Assembly: GCA_001564135.1 (NCBI GenBank)
Contig: LKNH01000105.1
Location: 1 to 8,485, forward strand
Direction of reading: 5' to 3'
Origin: Halobacteriaceae archaeon Tc-Br11_E2g27
Lineage (GTDB): Archaea; Halobacteriota; Halobacteria; Halobacteriales; Haloarculaceae
DNA length: 8,485 nucleotides
Part shown: positions 4,875 to 8,485 of the stretch, one piece after another
Numbering within the stretch: position 1 is the first letter of the stretch
Layout of the letters: the number at the start of each line of letters is the position of its first letter
Translations under genes and position numbers: made by a program
Notes under the pieces: model-generated
Seen by the model: the letters and a program-made list of their open reading frames with translations, nothing else
Told to the model about the DNA's origin: nothing
Database searches by the model: none

Positions 4875-5251
4875 TCCGTCGTGGCTATTGCCTCGATTTC
4901 GACGTTCGCACCTTTTGGGAGTTCAGCCACCCCGACTGCGCTGCGAGCGGGCGGTTCATCGTCAAAAAAGCTTTCGTAGACGTTGTTCATCTTCTCGAAA
5001 TCATCGATATCGGTCAGGAAGACGGTGACCTTGACGACATCATTCAGACTCGCGCCGGCAGATTCAAGCACTGCGGACAGGTTCTCAAGGGCTTGCTGTG
5101 TCTGGACGTCGATGGCGGCATCCGAAAGGAGGTCACCCTCGGGTGTCAGCGGAATCTGTCCCGCGGTAAAGATGAGTCCATCCGTTTCGATACCCTGGCT
5201 GTAAGCACCGACTGCCTCTGGTGCATCGTCAGTGTGAAGGACGCGTCGCAT
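4871..5251 (-). CDS. ridA: RidA family reactive imine/enamine deaminase
   Basis: Predicted to hydrolyse reactive 2-aminoacrylate-type imines released by PLP enzymes, giving the 2-oxo acid and ammonia, thus protecting other PLP enzymes. The 126 residues are the standard length for a protein that forms a homotrimer. Family motifs: AYSQG (16-20) with Tyr17; FTAGQIPLTPEGDL (28-41); VVKVTVFLTDIDDFEKMN (72-89); PARSAVGVAELPKGANVEIE (101-120), with Arg103 aligned to the essential Arg105 of E. coli RidA and Glu118 to Glu120. The active-site set is therefore complete. The ATG at 5251 fits the family N terminus, and a TATA box at 5277-5283 is at leaderless distance. The small membrane gene downstream overlaps by 4 nt. 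Confidence 0.93.
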   Translation of the reverse strand: MRRVLHTDDAPEAVGAYSQGIETDGLIFTAGQIPLTPEGDLLSDAAIDVQTQQALENLSAVLESAGASLNDVVKVTVFLTDIDDFEKMNNVYESFFDDEPPARSAVGVAELPKGANVEIEAIATTE

Positions 5252-5276
5252 ACCTTTCAGTGGCGACGGGGAAGGT

Positions 5277-5283
5277 GATAAAT
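5277..5283 (-). promoter_or_regulatory. TATA box of ridA
   Basis: Minus-strand ATTTATC centred about 29 nt before the ridA ATG, consistent with a leaderless or nearly leaderless mRNA. Confidence 0.55.
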
Positions 5284-5310
5284 CTCGGGGAGTGTCTCAG
5301 ACTACTTGCT

Positions 5311-5340
5311 GTAATCTAAATATCAGCCCCTTTACTTTTG
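5311..5340 (+). promoter_or_regulatory. Candidate promoter region of the cetZ pair
   Basis: The AT-rich stretches TCTAAATATC (5315-5324) and TTTACTTTT (5331-5339) are the only TATA-like sequences between ridA and the first cetZ. Use of either implies a 5' leader of about 100 nt before the ATG at 5463, which is long for a haloarchaeal mRNA. The rest of the ridA-cetZ gap shows no other structure that I can support. Confidence 0.3.
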
Positions 5341-5462
5341 TCAGCCACACATTGAAATAGATGGGACGCAAGCCTCCGACAACGTGTCCCAGTAGTAGGC
5401 CGGAAGTCGAAACACACTCACCGCTGGTCTGCGAACAGGGGATAGCAAACTCACTTCCAGCC

Positions 5463-6635
5463 ATGAAACTCGCCACAATCGGTATCGGTAACGCCGGTAC
5501 CAAAATCCTCGACCGAATGCTTGAGTTCGAATACAACACGGACCGCAATCTCTGCCGTCACGCCCTCGCAATCAATACGGCACGAACCGACCTTGCAAAA
5601 CCTGATTTCGTCCCGGAAGACCGACGGGTACTGATTGGCGATACTCACCAGAAAGCCAAAGGACACGGCGTCGGTGGAGACGTCGATATCGGTGCCGACG
5701 TTGCGAAAACCGATATCGAGGAAATTCGTCGCGCGTTCGATGATGTCGAAATCCACGATGTGGATGCAATCCTCGTCTCTGCTGGCCTTGGCGGCGGCAC
5801 AGGAAGCGGTGCTGGTCCAGTGGTCATCGACGAACTGCAGAAGATGTACGACGAACCCGTCTACGGGCTTGGGGTCCTCCCCGGAAAGTACGAAGGTGGA
5901 CGACCAGCACTCAACGCGGCCCGCTCGCTTCAGTCGTTCGTGACCAACGTGGACAACTTCATCGCCTTCGACAACGATGCCTGGCGAATGCGCGACCAGA
6001 CCATCGAGGAGGGGTATGAGGATATGAATCGGGAGTTGGCGACGCGTATCGTGACGTTGCTTGCAGCCGGTGAGCAGGATAACACGGAAGTCGCAGAAAA
6101 CGCGATGGACTCAAGCGATATCATGCGCACGCTGAACACCGGCGGTGTCTCCTCCATCGGCTATGCATCGAGTAAAATCGACGAAGAGGCGGGACTTATC
6201 GGTAAATTCCGTGGTGACGTTCAGGACTTCGATGATGGTGCAACCGACGCCGCAAAAATCAAGGGACTCGTCCGGCGGGCAGTGAACTCCCGGCTGACAA
6301 TCCCCTGTGAAGTCTCCAGTGCCGACCGCGCGCTCATTGTCTTGTCCGGACCACCGGAAACGTTCGCACGGAAAGGTCTCGAAAGCGCACGGCAGTGGCT
6401 CGAACAGGAAGCCGACACCGTTGAAGTGCTCGCGGGGGACGACCCACGGGAAAACGCCTCCGAACTCTCTGCAGTGGTGCTTCTGTCAAATGTCACTGAG
6501 ACACCTCGAATCAAAGAGCTACAGAGCCAGGCCGTCGACGCACAGGAGAAAATCAAAGCACAGGATGCCGTCCGTGAACAGGAGATTGAGGAACTCATCA
6601 CCGACGACGACAACGAACTCGACCCGGTCATCTAG
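5463..6635 (+). CDS. cetZ: CetZ tubulin-like GTPase, paralog 1
   Basis: FtsZ/tubulin superfamily GTPase of the haloarchaeal CetZ group; characterised members act in cell shape and motility. The 390 residues are typical. Motifs: N-terminal MKLATIGIGNAGTK (GTP-binding T1 loop, 7-14); ALAINTARTDL (34-44, guanine pocket); VLIGDTHQKAKGHGVGGD (56-73); tubulin signature GLGGGTGSG (108-116, T4 loop); FDNDAWR (169-175); catalytic T7-type loop AMDSSDIM (214-221) with acidic Asp216 and Asp219; GGVSSIGYA (227-235). The C terminus ends in a charged tail, ELITDDDNELDPVI, resembling the CetZ1 tail. The frame is open back to an ATG at 5361, but that 34-residue extension is not CetZ-like, so 5463 is used; no clear Shine-Dalgarno precedes it. 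The second paralog follows 3 nt after the stop. Confidence 0.9.
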   Translation: MKLATIGIGNAGTKILDRMLEFEYNTDRNLCRHALAINTARTDLAKPDFVPEDRRVLIGDTHQKAKGHGVGGDVDIGADVAKTDIEEIRRAFDDVEIHDVDAILVSAGLGGGTGSGAGPVVIDELQKMYDEPVYGLGVLPGKYEGGRPALNAARSLQSFVTNVDNFIAFDNDAWRMRDQTIEEGYEDMNRELATRIVTLLAAGEQDNTEVAENAMDSSDIMRTLNTGGVSSIGYASSKIDEEAGLIGKFRGDVQDFDDGATDAAKIKGLVRRAVNSRLTIPCEVSSADRALIVLSGPPETFARKGLESARQWLEQEADTVEVLAGDDPRENASELSAVVLLSNVTETPRIKELQSQAVDAQEKIKAQDAVREQEIEELITDDDNELDPVI

Positions 6636-6638
6636 GCC

Positions 6639-7733
6639 ATGAAATTTGCACTTGTGGGCGTTGGGGGCGCGGGCTGTCGGCTGGTCGACCAGATTCTACA
6701 GGTCGAGCAGGGCTCTGATAGGTCCTTCTCCGGCGGGAACGTGCTGGCCTATGATACGGACAAATCCGTCTTTGAGACGCTAGATGCTGTCCCACTCGAT
6801 AGACACGTCCTCGTCGGAGACACTCACGAAGCGCTCGGCGGGACAGGCACCGACGGCGATATCGACCAGGCAGCTGCTGTCGCCCAGGAGGACCGAGACG
6901 AGCTCCACCGCGAGTTCGACAAACTCGACCTGCACGAGATGGACGCTGTCTTTGTCGTGGCAGGACTCGGCGGCGGAACCGGTGGTGGGGTTGGTCCAGT
7001 TATTGTGGAAGCACTTACGTCGGTTTCCGAGTTGCCCATCTACGTGCTTGGCGTGCTTCCAACAAAAGCTGAAAATGGCTCAGTGACGCTCAACGCTGCC
7101 CGCTCGCTTCAGTCGTTTGTCACCCACGGCGATAACACGATACTCTTTGATAATGAGAGTTGGTATGACGAGGAAAGTCCGCTTGCTGAACAGTACTGGA
7201 CGCTGAACGAAACGATTGCTCAACGACTGCTTGCGGTCTTTGCCGCTGGCGAACGACAGTCGGCAGATATTGCAGAGAACAGGTTGGATACGAGCGACGT
7301 GATGCGGATTATGGAGACTGGTGGGGTGTCAACGCTGGGGTACGCAGAGACAGATGTCCACAATCCGACAACGCTCTTCCAGCGGCTGCGCGCGCTCTTT
7401 CGGAACGGCGAGGAGGACACAACCGATGCAATACGTATCAAAGCCCTCGTCAAAGAAGCCGCTGAATCCGAGTTAACGCTCCCCTGTGACCGCTCAAGCA
7501 CGGAACGGGCACTTGTCGTCCTCTCCGGCCCGCCCCATCTTTGCTCCAGAAAGGGGTTCGAAAAGGCCCGTCAGTGGCTTGAAGAAGAGACCGATACAGT
7601 GGTTGTTCTAGCCGGCGACGAACCCCGGCCGACGGCTGATGACCTACGTGTTAGCGTCCTCTTTTCGAACGTTACAACGGTTCCACGGATTGAAGCGTTG
7701 AAAGAAGATGCTGTGCTTACTGAGACGTCTTGA
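6639..7733 (+). CDS. CetZ tubulin-like GTPase, paralog 2 (divergent, short tail)
   Basis: A 364-residue CetZ-family protein clearly homologous to its upstream neighbour. T1 loop GVGGAGCR (7-14); the second motif is altered to VLAYDTDKSVF (35-45), where CetZ usually has NTA; signature GLGGGTGGG (109-117), with Gly in place of Ser; FDNESWY (170-176); T7-type loop RLDTSDVM (215-222), keeping Asp217 and Asp220; GGVSTLGYA (228-236). GTP hydrolysis residues thus seem present. It stops soon after VPRIEALKEDAVLTETS and lacks about 26 residues of the charged C-terminal tail seen in paralog 1. The ATG lies 3 nt after the first stop, so the genes form one operon and may form mixed polymers. The pocket changes could alter nucleotide affinity. 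Not assigned to a numbered CetZ. Confidence 0.88.
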   Translation: MKFALVGVGGAGCRLVDQILQVEQGSDRSFSGGNVLAYDTDKSVFETLDAVPLDRHVLVGDTHEALGGTGTDGDIDQAAAVAQEDRDELHREFDKLDLHEMDAVFVVAGLGGGTGGGVGPVIVEALTSVSELPIYVLGVLPTKAENGSVTLNAARSLQSFVTHGDNTILFDNESWYDEESPLAEQYWTLNETIAQRLLAVFAAGERQSADIAENRLDTSDVMRIMETGGVSTLGYAETDVHNPTTLFQRLRALFRNGEEDTTDAIRIKALVKEAAESELTLPCDRSSTERALVVLSGPPHLCSRKGFEKARQWLEEETDTVVVLAGDEPRPTADDLRVSVLFSNVTTVPRIEALKEDAVLTETS

Positions 7734-7734
7734 G

Positions 7735-7751
7735 CGTGGCCGTTTGCCACG
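7735..7751. terminator. Hairpin at the 3' end of the cetZ operon
   Basis: CGTGGC (7735-7740) and GCCACG (7746-7751) form a perfect 6-bp stem with a 5-nt loop, starting one base after the stop of the second cetZ. The gene on the other strand ends at 7783, so the hairpin lies between convergent genes and could serve both. No T-run follows, so the terminator role is an inference. Confidence 0.45.
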
Positions 7752-7782
7752 GGGCCGAACGCAATTACCGACACAATCACTC

Positions 7783-7959
7783 TCAGAATTTGTCGTGCCA
7801 CATGATATAAAATGTGCTAAAGATGAGAATAAAGACCATCCCGAGTAGCGTCCCGGCAACAACCATGAGCACGAACCCAAACAGCATCGTCATCAGCAAA
7901 ATTGGGTCCGTGTAGACGGTTTTCAGTTGTTCGACCATCGTCTGTTCCGTATCACTCAT
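7783..7959 (-). CDS. Tiny membrane protein, hypothetical, leaderless
   Basis: A 58-residue protein with no recognised family. A polar N terminus (MSDTEQTMVEQLKTVYTD, residues 1-18) precedes a continuous hydrophobic stretch from about 19 to 54, long enough for two closely spaced membrane helices with a break near GTLLG, and the protein ends WHDKF. The frame is open to 7992, but the ATG at 7959 is preferred: GCTTTATTAT (7981-7990) forms a TATA box about 26 nt upstream of it and lies inside the alternative N-terminal extension. The gene begins 33 nt after the RFC stop and has its own promoter. Confidence 0.7.
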   Translation of the reverse strand: MSDTEQTMVEQLKTVYTDPILLMTMLFGFVLMVVAGTLLGMVFILIFSTFYIMWHDKF

Positions 7960-7980
7960 AGATGCCCCTACGAGAGCGGG

Positions 7981-7990
7981 ATAATAAAGC
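7981..7990 (-). promoter_or_regulatory. TATA box of the tiny membrane-protein gene
   Basis: Minus-strand GCTTTATTAT, centred about 26 nt from the ATG at 7959 and directly after the RFC stop codon (7995-7993). It gives a leaderless transcript. Confidence 0.6.
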
Positions 7991-7992
7991 AT

Positions 7993-8485
7993 TCAGACAG
8001 GCTGTTCAATCCCATCACCGAGTTGTGCCAGCAGTGAGGACAGGTGAATTCGGTCGCTCGTTCCCTCGTGGAGGTTCATATCGACTTCGCCGGCGAGTCG
8101 ATGAATGGCAGCAAGTTCGCTTCCGCTATACCGGGAGCGTGACACGTCGAGAATCGATTCGAGGATTTCGTCGCCGCTGTATCCCTCGTCGACGAGCAGC
8201 TCATCCAGTGTCGAACGGGCATCGGTGAAATTCCCTGCCTCAGCATCCGTAATCATCTCCTGAATCCGCTCGTCGGTCCCGACAGTTGACAATGTCTCAT
8301 AGGCCGTATTCATCGTGATTTCCCCCTCCTGTTCGGCAGTGGTCTGTGCACCCAGTATTGCCTCGCGCAAGTCGCCGGCCGCGGCACCAGCGATGTATTC
8401 GAGGCCATCATCGTCGTAGTCGACTCCCTCGCGTGTGACAATCGTTTCGAGGACGGAGACGAGTTCGTCTTGTGTTGGTGCCCGG
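7993..8485 (-). CDS. Replication factor C small subunit, C-terminal part
   Basis: The frame is open through the right edge, giving 163 residues of a clamp-loader subunit; the nucleotide-binding N-terminal half is outside the window. The visible part starts with RAPTQDELVSVLETIV, the lid-domain helix that follows the ATPase core. It contains AAAGDLREAILGAQTTA, matching the GD(L/M)R sensor-2 region of RFC small subunits whose arginine contacts ATP. The C-terminal collar domain includes GNFTDARSTLDELLVDEGYSG and RLAGEVDMNLHEG. RFC loads the PCNA clamp onto primed DNA. Haloarchaea carry two small-subunit paralogs, and I cannot tell which this is. The TTG at 8370 is an internal Leu codon and not a start. 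Confidence 0.85.
   Translation of the reverse strand, partial: RAPTQDELVSVLETIVTREGVDYDDDGLEYIAGAAAGDLREAILGAQTTAEQEGEITMNTAYETLSTVGTDERIQEMITDAEAGNFTDARSTLDELLVDEGYSGDEILESILDVSRSRYSGSELAAIHRLAGEVDMNLHEGTSDRIHLSSLLAQLGDGIEQPV

Noticed and set aside
5361..5462. Start of the first cetZ at 5361 as the main annotation
   Set aside because: The extra 34 residues do not resemble any CetZ N terminus; kept only as a finding to test.

Overview
The window comes from a halophilic archaeon (Halobacteria). The evidence is: acidic proteins; a doublet histone with two fused histone folds; CetZ tubulin-like proteins; a clamp-loader small subunit; promoters of the BRE + TATA type placed so that several mRNAs would be leaderless; and a tRNA-Ser with an archaeal promoter. 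GC content looks moderate for a haloarchaeon, but I did not calculate it. No virus, plasmid, insertion sequence or CRISPR array is visible.

Layout. Bases 1-257 (+) hold the C-terminal end of a protein resembling the uracil-DNA glycosylase superfamily. It converges on a minus-strand chromatin block read right to left: doublet histone (3049-2609), a class II-type histone/protein deacetylase overlapping it by 4 nt (2612-1599), then an alanine-glyoxylate/serine-pyruvate type aminotransferase (1536-352). The convergent junction holds an 80-bp inverted-repeat structure. Upstream of the histone, also on the minus strand, lie a SHOCT-domain membrane protein (4106-3702) and an MCT-1-like PUA RNA-binding protein (3652-3173).

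Bases 4183-4637 form the most unusual stretch: three same-orientation copies derived from one tRNA-Ser(GGA) gene. The middle copy (4456-4375) is intact. The upstream copy (4637-4512) has lost 7 nt from the anticodon stem and variable arm and carries a 51-nt double hairpin inserted in the T-loop, yet it keeps a promoter with the same motif and exactly the same spacing as the intact gene. The downstream copy (4254-4183) is only the 3' end of the tRNA, with the same double hairpin at the same T-loop position, and it is followed by a further palindromic segment that ends in another T-loop-like sequence. This looks like a small palindromic element that sits at, or moves with, tRNA T-loop sequence.

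Further right are ridA with an overlapping small two-helix membrane gene (minus strand), then a tandem pair of CetZ paralogs on the plus strand (5463-6635 and 6639-7733) that are probably co-transcribed. Last come a tiny leaderless membrane-protein gene (7959-7783) and the C-terminal half of a replication factor C small subunit (minus, running off the right edge). Chromatin, cytoskeleton, replication and tRNA genes suggest core chromosome, with the tRNA-Ser locus as the one site of rearrangement.
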